A DNA stretch of 64,000 nucleotides from NCBI GenBank assembly GCA_003952965.2, contig CM025854.1:1643122-1707121 (forward strand), given 5' to 3'. Shown one piece after another: positions 1-12,200 of this stretch (its first letter is position 1; the number at the start of each line of letters is the position of its first letter). The notes beneath the pieces are model-generated. The model made no database searches and was not told where the DNA came from. It worked only from the letters and a program-made list of their open reading frames with translations. The DNA is from Morella rubra (lineage: Eukaryota; Streptophyta; Magnoliopsida; Fagales; Myricaceae). The translations under genes and the position numbers were made by a program.

Positions 1-1404
1 TTACGGGATTATATTTTGGGATCGCACTTAATATTATATTATTATTCAGGTAATCTTATAGTATTCAAAGTGTCTTCTCAACATAAAAGAAATAGTCAAT
101 AAAATTGTAATTATTCATAGGCCTTTTCTTATTTATTCACCATGTCTTTCAATTGATTAACCTTTCTTTTAGAAATCTGAATAAGTATGTATATTGAACG
201 TCTTTTAAATTTAGTTGGGGTGCAAAGATTTCGGTTTGTTTAAATTATCCTTGATCACTACCCACTTCGCTTCGCAATCTGGTTAGTTTTAACAGCCAGT
301 GAGAATGGTTAGAATTTCGGAGTGATACATACTATGGTTTTTATACGGGCTCCTTATTATGAAATCCCTCCGTTCCCCGCTTTCTGTTTGGCTCACATAT
401 GTTTTTGGTTGATTGGACTTTATGACCATCTGTGATTATTTATCGGTTTGCTACATAACTTAGCAAACACACAAAATAATGATGTCTCATAGGTATTCTT
501 GTTTTAAGGCCCACACAAATCCTAACTATTGAAGTGGAGAAATTCTAAAACAGACTAAAACACGATTATATTTGGAAGGACTAAGTTAGGCGCATTTTTT
601 AATCTTGATAAGATGTTTTAAAGGCACATTTGTAGAACGGTGGTAACACGCTATGGTGGCACAAAATTGGGGGTAGAAATCTACAGGGAAACCAATATCT
701 CTGAATTCTACAAAATTATGGGGGGGAAATTCTCACATTTATAAATTTGTAATATGACTCCTAGCTAATTACTTTTACAAATTTGCAGTGAAAAATACTG
801 GAGCTCCAACGGAATTAACTTTTCTAAAAAACGAATTATTTAGGGCTCTAAATTATATTATATTAAGGGAGGTTTGGGGTGGCTGTGAGATTTTACAATT
901 ACTTATATATGAATTTATTTGACAATGATAATTGGGCACAAAGTTTAGACTCGTACTAAGGTATGGTTTCGTAATTTAAATCATTTTTTATTGTGTATGA
1001 GAGGAAAAATAGGGAATGGTGGTTGGATTGTTCGGTTGATTTGAGGAGTTCTGGTAGTGCGTCGCGGTAGAAGGTTTTTAAGATCCTAGAGAAGCTCGAA
1101 TTTACATATATTTTCGTTGTGAATATTTATAAAGGGCTGATGAAATGTTATATTAGTTAGCTAAAGGAGATGACCAAGAAAAGTATAGGGAGATGCACTT
1201 TAGTAGATCTGAATTTTACAGTCTTGGGGAATTTGTTGAGCTGCATAGGTAGGTTAAGAATATGTAACTGAGTTTAGGTAAAGCAACGAGTAGTACGTTG
1301 AGTAGTCACAGTTGTACGGGATGAATCGAAAGATGGTACGTCAGACTGCCATAGCACAGATTTATCTTAAGGTATTGCAGGGATAACGCAGATATTTATT
1401 CGGT
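1..1404. other. Feature-poor, apparently low-quality sequence upstream of SOSEKI gene
   Basis: No ORF, RNA gene or recognisable repeat is visible. The promoter and the true first exon of the downstream SOSEKI gene should lie here or just beyond. The exon that adjoins this stretch (about 1405-1480) is recognisable only with several insertions and deletions, so the stretch may be error-rich sequence. This is an inference from the damaged exon, not something measured. Confidence 0.4.
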
Positions 1405-4400
1405 GCAGAGGATCTCTGTCTCTGTTGGGTTTACTAATCTCTGCTGCACCGGGCCAAGGCTGGAGCCTCAATTTTTTCATGGAGGTCCCGCTCTCGTCCC
1501 TGGACGGGCTCTACTTGAGAGGTATTTCTGACACAAAGAAGCGCCAGCGTTTCGATTCCCTCATCGAACTTAAGTTGTTTTCTTATCAGATTTTTCGGGT
1601 GTTTTCTTTTCTAGACGTGATTGATAGGCTCGATGTTCTGAGAGGTAGAGGGATGGCCTCAATGTACTCTTGGTCTTGCAAGAGGTAAGACAAAATGCTG
1701 CTACTTTCCTCTCTTTGGATGCTAACAACCTGACCCAAAACAATTATATTTGCGTAGGCTTGAAACAAAATCGACTCTTTCCATTTCCTTTAATTTTCTT
1801 GGACATCAAAAAGAAGAGGAATGTTTATTTACTGGTTGCATAATTGCATTTGTTGTTATTTGGTATGACTTCTTTCTCTTATGTTTTGGTCCTATATTAT
1901 ATGAAAATGCAGAAGCTACAAGAATGGATACGTCTGGCATGATCTTTGTGAAGATGATCTAATTCTTCCAGCTCATGCAAACGAGTACGTTCTCAAAGGT
2001 TCCGAGCTCTTCGAAGAGTGTAACTCAGGTGAAAGGGGACAATTGCTTTATTTAAGGAAAATGTGGGAATTTTGGTATATTTACTCCTGGCCAGAGAAAT
2101 AATCTAATCGCGAGAAACTTTTTGATTTCGTTGATTCTATTGATCACGTGTCAGAAAGTAACAGAAAAATGTAAATTTGAACTTCTATGGATTGACTAAG
2201 CTATACTATTGATTTGATTAGTTATCAAGCTCGTGAGAATATACAAATAAGAAACCTGAAATCTGGAGTATTGCTGTTACAGATCGATTCAGTCCCGCCG
2301 GAAATATAAAAATGCAGAGTTTGAAACTGGTACCAGAGCCTTCAACTTCTAGAAGCCAAGACGACTCGTCCTCTTCTTCCAGCATGAATGGGAAGGACGC
2401 AAAACATCCCCGGGAAGATGAGCTGTCTCCTCCAGTTCAACGACCTGGTTCCTCCAGTGTTTCTCCGGAGTGTAGAGTTGGAAATAATTCTTTGTGGGGT
2501 GGCTCCCTAAGCTTGACAGAGTACAAGGTTCACAAGAGTGATGGTTTGGCTGATGCTTCCACGCAGACTGAGGAAAACGTAAGCATACCTGAATGTAGCA
2601 TAACTAAGTACCGAGAAACTTGTACGAGAGGTGTTTCGACTGAAGATGGTTCATTAGAACCTGAATGTAGTGAGATTTATCGAAGTCAGCTTTCACGTGA
2701 GAAAGAGAATTCTGAAATTTGTAGGGATTCGGTTTCACCTCCTCCATCAACCTCTAGTGCGTCTTCATCGGGTGGTGGGAAGACAGAAACTTTGGAATCC
2801 TTGATTAGAGCTGATGCCAATAAAATCAACAGTTTTAGGATTCTTGAAGAGGAAGAAATTCGGATGCCAACCAATGGACGGCTGAAGGCCACAAATGCAT
2901 TGATGCAATTAATCTCATGTGGGTCAATATCGGTGAAAGACCATAGTTTTGGCCTCATTCCCACCTACAAGCCCAGGTTTTCCCATGCAAAATTTCCCTC
3001 CCCATTGTTTTCTACTACTTTAATGTTGGGGGAGCTTGATTGCTTGACAGAGAATCCAAGGCTGTCGGGGCTGAGGTTGGAGGACAAAGAATATTTCAGT
3101 GGAAGCTTGATTGAAACTAAAATGTTAAAGGAAGAAGAAGATGGAGTTAATGCTCTCAAACGTTCTTCTTCGTGCAATGCTGCCAGGTTAGTCTGCTTCC
3201 AATTCTTTTCTTGCAATATTATATCTTTTGAGCACAACTCTGATGCTTGAGTAGTAGAAACTTACCATGTTGCATTTTGCTATGGGTCATAGTAAAAAAC
3301 CAAATAGTGATTTCCCAATTTGTTTGATAAGTTTCAGTGGAAACTTCTGACGTTGGGTCACAGTGGGTGCTGCTAGGGGTTATCTTTTAATAAGACTTTA
3401 CTAATGACGCGTGTTAAAAAAAGGTTATGTGATTCAATATTAATCATTGAATCTTATGATAAGACAAATATTAATAAATTTAGAATCATGGACGAAGCTA
3501 GGGGATTAGAGCCCCCGGCCCCAACCCCAAAACTTAGTAGAATTTTTTTTTTCTTTTTTCAATCGAACTTGGTATTTTTTTTTTCTAATATTTTTTTTTT
3601 TGTGGTGTATATAAAGAATGGCAGATGAAGAAGACTGAGCGTTTGGGAAATATTCTCTCTTCGTATTAGAATAAAGAACCGTTAGGTTTATATATATACA
3701 TTTCCTGAAAGAATAAGAAATGAAAACGAAAAATATATAACCAACTAACCACCTACTGACGTCAGCATAACAAAATAATAACCTAACAAACTAGCTAAGA
3801 TCCTTCTAGATCCTTCTAGGCGTGAGGTGAAGCACCACTGCTGCCCAATGCTGGTATGCGCTCCTCTTCATTTTATGGGGTTGGTCTGAGGTTCAAATAC
3901 TCAGGATCAAAGTGTCTTAACCCAATAATGAAATGAAGTGTTTGGATTTTGAGTAGCTCTAACCAGTGAAGGTCCCTGTGTTCACATTTAATTGGATTTG
4001 AATATGCAGCATATTGTTTTGTAACCTCTAAAACTTTCTGCATTCATGGATGGGTTTGGCCGACTGTAACAAGATGGAGGACACCCACATTGAACATACT
4101 TATTTGCTCAGATTAGTTAGACTTGTAGACCATCTTTCCTGGAATAAGGGTCTGGGACTATTAATGTTCCCTGTTGCCCATAAATACTTTGGGGCTTAGG
4201 TCATCTTGAACCTTGTTCAGACTCATTAACCTCTTAGAGAAGCCAAAATCAAGCTTATGCTCCAATCCTGATTGCTTTCAGAGCCCAATTTGATTGAGAC
4301 AATGGCCACATGACTTGGCCTTGTGCTGACCTGAGTTAGGTGTTCTAATGAAGAAACCTGCAGTAAGAGAATAGTTAATGTTAGTGAAAAATGTCGAATT

Positions 4401-5520
4401 AATGCCTGGCATGTGTTTCAGCAGTTGGAATAGAGTTCAATGTTTTGGTTTGTGAGGCATTCTAGATTAGGTTGATTGACATCATTTGTTAAGTTTGTGA
4501 AGGAGCTCGGTAGACATTGTAAGAACCAAGCTAAAAAACTTTAGTCCGATTTGATGTTTTTGTTGATCTTGGTCATGTCCAAGTGAGCTGAGCATCAAGC
4601 ATCAGCTGCAGTAAAGTTTGGTGTCGCAAAGAGAGAGAGAGAGAGAGAGAGAGAGTAAAATAATCAGTACATGCAAGACGTAGGCATGGCAAATGCATTT
4701 GAAGAATAGATATTAGGAAATCTATTGCTGAAGCCACGTAATTGCACCTCATATGGCGAGTGTTGATCAAGAAACTCGTTGATTGTATGTTAGTAACAAT
4801 CCGAGAATGTGCTTGCCTTTTCTTTTTACTTTAAGATCATGTTTTATTTGCTTTGCCTGTGGTTGTTTTGTTGAATTAAATGTTGAGTTATTGGAGTAGA
4901 TCTAGTAAATCAATCCATCGTGGGTGGTTAGTTGAGATTGATTTACATCCTTCAGAAGCATGGTGGCCGTAACCATACATCCCAATCTTCCATGTCCAGT
5001 CAATTCCTTTGCAATTTTTCAGTCTGCGCTTGAGAATGAAACTGAACGTTCTTTCCAGGACATGCAAGCAATCAGATTCTGTTGAAGAAAAACAGGAGTC
5101 AAACTCTGGAGGTTCAAAATGTATACCACGGTCAATTAAGGCTTCATTGAGCAAGCATCCACGAAGTGAATCTATGAGATCTCCTGTGTCTGATAAACCG
5201 AGAAACTCTTCAGATGGAGCTGACAGCTCACAAATCATGACCTCCAGTGCATCTAATGGTGGCAGTAACAGAATCACAGAGCCCTCCTCTGGAAGAAAGC
5301 AATCAAATAAGCTAGATTCCTTCGGAGAAGAGAAGGTGATCAAAATCGATGAAAGTTAAGTGTCAGCTCTGTCCAATTTTCCTTTAAGATTATCATAACG
5401 AACCTACTTTCTTGTTTATATTGGTTGACATTTCATTTGTTTTTCTTCTGCAGGCTTGCTTCAGGAGCTCGGGTTATAATCCAATCCAAAGCACGTGAGA
5501 CTGCTGTTTGCAGCTCTTAA
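1405..5520 (+). CDS. SOK: SOSEKI-family (DIX-like domain, DUF966) polarity protein; 5' exon damaged
   Basis: SOSEKI proteins form polar, edge-localised membrane complexes through a head-to-tail polymerising DIX-like domain. Exons read with GT/AG junctions: about 1405-1521, 1615-1684, 1913-2028, 2283-3186, 5059-5354 and 5454-5520. Joined, exons 1-3 give the DIX-like region: [45 protein letters not shown], then LILPA and YVLKGSELF. Exon 4 is serine-rich and ends with the second conserved block, [18 protein letters not shown], followed by PSPLFS, MLGELDC and [15 protein letters not shown]. Exon 6 encodes the conserved end [14 protein letters not shown] before TAA at 5518. The start codon is not found. 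Before FMEV the expected strand (YYLxRNGQLEHPH) can be traced at about 1430-1480 only with indels. Intron 4 is about 1.9 kb and carries repeat-like DNA. The family is certain; which SOK paralogue is not. Confidence 0.88.
3187..5058. other. Long SOSEKI intron 4 with microsatellite and repeat-like DNA
   Basis: A 1.87-kb GT..AG intron. It contains a stretch near 3485-3620 reading as a GC-rich tag followed by three long T runs, which resembles a degenerate transposon insertion. Near 3800 there is a short tandem array of a 10-bp unit, and at 4629-4655 a (GA)n microsatellite. No exon-like conservation is visible inside. Confidence 0.6.
4629..4655. repeat. (GA)n microsatellite
   Basis: About 13 perfect GA units within SOSEKI intron 4. 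Confidence 0.95.
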
Positions 5521-5688
5521 GAAATGGTGCCTTCTTCCTTCAATATGGGAAACCGCTCGTTTTCAATTTCTGTTTTATCCAATTGTTCATTCCTGGAAAG
5601 AGATCCCCGAAACTTCGTCTGAATTTCGAAGGATGGAAGACTTTGTAGGCGGATATACACGAGGATCCTGTAAATCTTGGAAGTTGAA

Positions 5689-5722
<34 letters not shown>

Positions 5723-7415
5723 ACACTTCCGAAAAGGGCGGTTTCTTTTGGAGTTGGTTCTTGGGCCGGCTTACCGAAATGGGATTTCTGCTTTTCTTTG
5801 TAACTATTGTTGCAATATCTTCCTTTCGCAATCCGGCTTTGTATTTTTTTTTTTTGTGTACACTTCCTTGCTACAGCTTTGCCTTAACCTTAATTCGACC
5901 GTTGACCGTGAGGGTGCTGACATTTGATCATAACCTTATTTCAACCGTTGACCATGAGGGTGCTGACATTTGATCTTAATTTACACGTGGACAAAAGGAC
6001 GGGGATTATTACGGCAGCATCGGCGGTTTGCGGACTATCAGCCGCTACCCAAGACTTAAATCAGCGCACGTTAAGTGTTCAACCCTGTTTGCAAATCAGA
6101 ATTTTATAGAAATTTTAGGAATATTGTAAAAATTGAGTCATTTGATGCTTCCACACGTTTAGCTTCCTAATTATTTGGAGTATCAAATGCAATCTGAACA
6201 GCTTAAGGTATTTGAGGACAAATTTTAATATCACGGCCCCTAATTCCACCCAGATGCGATTTAAAACTTGAAATACCCCCAGGATTAGGAAAATCAGCAT
6301 GGCAAGACTTGCACAAAAAACCTCATTTTTCACGTCTTCCAAAAAAGTCTTCTCTTTGTAACCATGTTCAATCTTCAGGCTACGTGAAATGAATCACATA
6401 AAGATTCATGAATTCAATGAGATCCATTGATTCGAACCAAAACAGCACAAATCAACATTGAACAAGATAGAGAAAATTTCGTCTTTTGAAAGACTTGGTA
6501 TATTGTATGTGTCTTCCTGGGTTTGTATGGCAACAAAAAATGAGTACAGTACTACACAACCATATAAAAAAAAACCGCCAACCCTTTTAGTAACTTAGAG
6601 ATGGTAAATAGCTTTTGCTGCATATGAAGAAAAACATAAGGCTTTTTTACGATTGGTAAATTCAGGTTTGTAACAGTTTGGGAGACCGCGATCAAACTCG
6701 TCCAAGGTGGAAGAAGGCTGGAGAAGCTATTTTAGGAATTTGCCTGTTGATTCTTGCTGAGAAGAAGACACAGGGAGCTAGTAGATACCGATAGCTGGCT
6801 TTGCTAAATATTGAAATCCTGGTCATACAACTTGTATATACTAGACTCTCTTTCTTTTATTTGGATATCCACGTAATTGAAGTGAGCTAAAGGCTCATTG
6901 GAGGCCTAATTTAGAGCAGCATGTCTTGTTGCCTTCCAACTTTAAACTAAAATGCACCCAGTTGACGTATTGCACAAGATTTGACTGCCAATGGTGAAAA
7001 CCTTCATATCCTCCAAAACTTGCAGATCCCAGTGCTCGAGAGACAGATTTTCACGTTCAGAAAGAGTTTGGGTGTCAGTTTCAAGAAAACGAGTGACCAC
7101 CCAAAATCTCTTGAACAGGAACTTAATCTATTGACTTGCAGGGCCAATCCTCTGCATATTTCCATTTAGGGAAGGGTGTGGTTAAATTTGGGTTCTGATG
7201 GTAGTGCCTCCTTCCATGATCTCTTAGCAAAATATGAAGATATTAAAGAATAAAAGAAAGAATTGACATTCATGACCGGAAATTGCCAAGACAAGCAGAT
7301 GCAATCAGCAGCCTATTGCTGACTTGAGATTCTCTACAAGGAATCCCTGACAAGAGCTGGCTCCCCCTAAAAAAGAATGGTTGATTATCTGAAAGCCTCT
7401 TGATCAACCAGTGTG
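5521..7415. other. Convergent intergenic region between SOSEKI and the CHY/RING gene
   Basis: This holds the two 3' ends, because the flanking genes converge. A run of about 30 A at 5692-5721 lies roughly 170 nt after the SOSEKI stop. A two-copy direct repeat sits at 5896-5978. The short ORFs here look like chance ORFs; no conserved product is seen. Confidence 0.5.
5896..5978. repeat. Two-copy direct repeat, about 43-bp unit
   Basis: The phrase GACCGTTGACCGTGAGGG, continuing through a shared tract ending TGACATTTGATC, occurs twice in tandem with two or three mismatches. Confidence 0.8.
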
Positions 7416-8649
7416 TCAGCTCATCGTCTCAGCCACCCCAGATGCACATGATGCAGTTGGGTCTCTTCTTATCTGTCTAGTATTGTAAGACTTGCAACTT
7501 AGGCATTTATGAGCCACAACGTGGAACTGGACGTGAGAGTTTTCTCCACAATCATTGCAGAGAATCCAGACCTGACATAAAACCTCAATCAGAGATATAT
7601 ACAACCAAGCTCAATAAACAGGTGCTCACACAATGCTTAGTTACTCACCATCTTATTCCAGTATATCTCAGGCATTGGGGTTGATGCAATCTGCGTATGA
7701 CGAGAGTAATAATAGAATGTCATGACACTGAACAAAATATCATCAGCATAAGCTCCATTTTGCTTGGATAACAAGAATATGGAGATGTCTACTAACCACT
7801 TCATCAAGCTTTTCCCATGCACTGGACATATCCCCGATGGACTTTGAGCAGATGGGGCATGAGTACCTGCAAGATAAAGGAATTGATTCTCCCTAGGTGA
7901 ATTCTTGCAAAGAGCAGTTGGAATGCAATCACTCGCATCCAGCACAGATAAATTGTACATCAGCAAAGTCTGAAATTGTACAAAGATTGTGCCAACTTCA
8001 AGAATTAGTCATTATTTTCTTATTCTAATGCGGTTTCACATCTTACATGCGTGTAATGCATACAATGTCAAGTATATGAGAAGCAAGAGCTCACCGGAAA
8101 TGCTGCGTCATGTCTTGCATACATTCATCATGTATAGTGTGTCCACAGCGTAAGACAGTAATCCCTTTCATTGAATCAAATAAAAACTGCAAACCAAAAT
8201 AGAGGCACTCATCCCACTAATATAAAATGTCGTGTGTTCTTGTTCATTTTTATCCAACACAAATGCTTCTTGTATTACCTCAAAACAAACAGGGCAATTG
8301 TGATGCATTGCTCTTTCAACACAATGATGTCCACTCTCCATTGACTTAGAGTAGCAACATTCTGAGGCAAAAAAAATGCAAGATTAGAAGATGAAAGCAG
8401 TAAAAGAATATCAGCTAATGGCCTAGAATTACCCAATCCACCACTTACCACATTTCTTGCAGTGGAAGAAATTTTCCTTGCCACCAATTCTGAAGAAAGG
8501 AATTAACGGGAAAATAATTGTTGGATAAATGGAAAAAGAATAGAAAATCTTCTGGTTACGAAGGAATTTAGGGAATGGTATGGAGATAATGATGCGGAGC
8601 TTCACCTGCAGATTCCACAATCATCACAATGGAATTGGTTCTTTGAAGT
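7416..8649 (-). CDS. CHY zinc-finger/RING E3 ubiquitin ligase, RZPF34/CHYR1-like (3' part)
   Basis: This family transfers ubiquitin to target proteins in stress, ABA and light responses; it has an N-terminal CHY zinc finger, a CTCHY finger, a RING-H2 and a C-terminal zinc ribbon. Seven exons join in frame: 8606-8649, 8449-8489, 8279-8361, 8095-8186, 7797-7866, 7649-7690 and 7416-7571 (TGA at 7416). They read QFHCDDCGICR, IGGKENFFHCKKCECCYSK, CVERAMHHNCPVCFEFLFDS, then VLRCGHTIHDECM and YSCPICSKSI, which are the RING ligands. The end reads MPEIYWNKMVWILCNDCG and CLSCKSYNTRQ (zinc ribbon). CECCYSK and AMHHNCPVCFE resemble RZPF34 more than MIEL1. The 5' exons for the CHY finger are not found intact: one degenerate exon is at 9127-9186 and the rest are missing. 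As shown the gene is 5'-incomplete. Confidence 0.9.
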
Positions 8650-9126
8650 CTGAAAGAGGAACTATAGACTCTGTGCTGTATGAATGTCCCACATCCTTAC
8701 TTCATATTATATTTTCTCTGTGTTTCGAGGAGCGTGGGAGGCGGCGATGATAAAGAAAGTGCCAGAAAGAGAAGGGCGGAGCAGTGTTGACACCCTCTTG
8801 CATCTTTGTATTTCATATTAGAGCATCTCTTCAAGAATATTTACTTTTGAACCCCTTCAACCCAATTCAATCATACACAAAGAGTAGCTCGCGACACCTA
8901 TCTCTAGACTAACCTAGAAAATTCCATGTCCTCGCACTACAAACACCACAATCGTGTGTGTCTCTCAACCCACACACCTTACCTCCTATGATTCGAACTC
9001 TCACTTTTGAGGCCCCCAATTGAGTGTTGACATAATATCAAATACCATACGTTTAGTTCAATAACCACACCAGAATGAATACTAAACACCAGAGAGAATT
9101 GCGCAATATGTGAATCTCTTTAGTAC

Positions 9127-9186
9127 CTTTCGAAAAATCTTTGGAGCGTACATCTTGTTCTGTGCCAGATTTAGGGAGCAGATGAC
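9127..9186 (-). pseudogene. Degraded CHY-finger exon of the RZPF34-like gene
   Basis: On the minus strand an acceptor (TTTGCAG) at 9187-9193 precedes a reading that starts VICSL, loses frame for a few bases, then regains GTEQDV at 9148-9166. This is the expected CHY-finger text between the two halves of the domain. The next exon, which should encode the NCxxCGVCMGxYFC segment, cannot be found between 8650 and 9126. Either this sequence is error-rich or the 5' half has decayed. Confidence 0.55.
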
Positions 9187-9205
9187 CTGCAAATCTACCA
9201 AACCA

Positions 9206-12200
9206 AAAACGCTAGGTCCAGGGGTGCTGATCTCGAGATTATAAGAGTTATTGAAAAGATACTTATGCTATATGCGAGAAAATAGTGTCGAGCCCCAATT
9301 TTATCCAACATGAGAACCTACATGGTAGAGTACAAAACATGAGCTAAATTTTAAAAGATGAACGAGTGCAATTTCCACTACTCCTTAATGAAAATCAAGA
9401 TAGAGACTAATTATATAAATATCTACCTTTACTCATTCTTGTTAATATCAAATGAAATATCTCTTACATATCTCAGTGCTACATCTCGCACGCAGAGAAA
9501 AATTCACATGAAGATAGGAATTCACTCTGAGACACATGAGAGGCGAGTCACTAGTCAGAAGAAATATTTTCATCATTTATAGAGAGTTTGTGTCTATATA
9601 TTCAAGTACCATCCGTGACGACTTATCCCTCATCACGCTTTGGTCAGAGACAAACACTATATTAAATTCATCAATGAGATAATGTTAGTATTCACAGACT
9701 CTCGCTATTCTACAGGAAGGGGCATATTTACGGAAAGGGAAAACCCAGTAATTTTGTCTGCATCACGCAGAGATATGATCTCATTCCTTGAGAGCATATT
9801 TTCTAGTTCCTATAATTCTCGCAAGAGTATAGTGATATTAATAAGCCTCAAATAAGAATATAGGTTTTGTAACCATGCCTCTGCTGAACATAGATGTAAG
9901 CACTTATTATTATTGTTAAAGATTTCTTTCATGCAGTATAATTACCTTGGCTCTGTGTTCGCACCTATGAGTGGGAACTGTAGGGAAAGTAAAGATAACT
10001 ACTATCTCTGTTACGCTCTCGGCGCAGCTTATCTCTTAGTGAATACTCACCGGAACGAACTCGTGAAAGTCTTGGAGACAATCTCAGCACAAGAGGACGA
10101 ACATTTTAGCGTGTTAGAATATTAGGTGTAAATATGATTTTTAGAGATATGTTTACGACTTCTCTAATATCATCTCTGCCTGCCTCATCGCGCACAACGC
10201 TCTCAATGGCAAGACATTATTATTCACACACTCCTACCATTTGAACTGATAGTCAAAAACTTATTTTTTTCATAGTTCTCCTTCAAGTACAGTATCTAGT
10301 TCTGGATGTAATGACACAAATATCTACCCAGTTCACGCCTACACATTACTTTTAATCCATCTAATACGTAACTCTCTTTTCTTATATTGTGTTAAATCTC
10401 TCTACGTTTTACTTGACGAGTTAGGTGGTATATAAATAGTAATGATCGGTTTCCACTAACCCTCTATTAGCGAAAAAACAGTGTGCGCAGGTAAACTCTT
10501 GCATATATCTGCTATCGCTGTAATATTAAATTAACGCGCATACTGCCTCGAACACGAAATAAGATTACCATATAGCAACCTAAATACAAAAACCAGAAAG
10601 AAATCCATTACTTACTCGCATTACATGCTGTCCCCAATAAGGTTCACCTCCACACTAAGACGAGCACTCAAACCAATTTTTTGAGTGTGCAGTCAAGTGT
10701 GTGGCATTACCGATTTATACTAATTATTAGAAAGATAACGACAGACCATATAGAACACAAGAGAAAAACCCCTACTTGTTCTCTCCCCAAAATAACCTTA
10801 ATTATATCTCTCTCTCTCAGTAATTTTCATTGCAGTCAAACATATACCCACTCCCAGCCTCTTTCTAAGCAGTGATAGATCCACATACTTCTGTCATGTT
10901 CGTCATTGCGGTCCTTTTACACTGACAGTAACTCCATATTAATCAGGTAGGATTCATCATGTCCGTAGCACCGCTCTCTAAACACTGAGTATCCTCAGTT
11001 ATCAAGCTTTACCTGAGATGAATAGATCAAATATTAAGTACTCTAAGATCTCTCTCTCGAGTTTCACAGAGTGTCTAAGATGACGCTCAACCGATAAAGA
11101 TTACTACCAAAAACAAAGACAAAAACAAAAACAAAGACAACTAGACAAGCAACAACAAATGAACAAGAGCTATATGGTTTTTGTCCGCATTACAACAGGC
11201 GACACGGCGATCAGTATCATTCAGCACAAAGTAATAATTGTCCCTCTCCAGATACCGCTCTTATCAGACCAGAGTACCTCACCTCAGAAGACCGCTCTCT
11301 CAAAGGAATAAGCTACTAGATCTATACAACAAATTGCGATATAATCCTAATCAACCTAAACTCAAGATAAGTGCAGCTATATAGTTAGTCCGCTGGACTG
11401 AAGGATATCATAACTCTGCCAATTTATGCATCCCGCATTAGTAGATACTAATATATGTATATATGAGATCTGTTTGGTCATAATACAGATCGCGCAAGGA
11501 TGATAACGTGGTCGAAAGAAGATGTAAACTTCCCAGCACTCAGCAACAGTGAAGTTAATTCTTCATAAGAACATAACATAGAGAAATGAAGTGGAGAAGA
11601 AGTGTATATCCACGAACCAAACATAAAGAGAGGGTACAGTGCCTCATATAGAAAGCATATAGGTTATACGCTCTGTGGATTTAAGAATTATAAATGAGAC
11701 TCGCGCAAATAGTAACTCTCGCAATCGCGAAATAAGTGTCTCATAATAAGCAACCGCAAGCAGAGTGTGCCCTTTCTGATCTTCCCTGATGCTCATGCTA
11801 ACCATAGATATAGTGTGTGCTACGCACCCTAGCTGATAGAGTCCACCCAGGAGATAAGCCAGAGTGAGGTGATGTAATTAATGATCGAAGTATATACCCT
11901 TTTGATACAGAAACCAGGAAGACCCAATTACAGTACTCATAAGATCAACTCGCACCTTTCCTCAAGACAAGATATACATACGAAAGAACCAGTGAGAAGG
12001 GGAAAGAGATGGAGACAGAAGAAAACATTGGAAGGAAAGCATCTCTGTCCGGCACTCCCAGGGAGCATCCCGCATTTGCCTGGGGTGTGGCCGCCGCATT
12101 AGAGTATAAAGAAACCATTGTGCGAGTAGATAGCGCATATAATCTCCCAGAGATCTCCCGTTCTACTAGAAATCAGAGACACCTCTTATCGTTCAGCTTA

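Noticed and set aside
5517-5831. ORFs across the poly(A) run with long K or F runs
   Set aside because: Produced by about 30 consecutive A bases after the SOSEKI stop; not protein-like.
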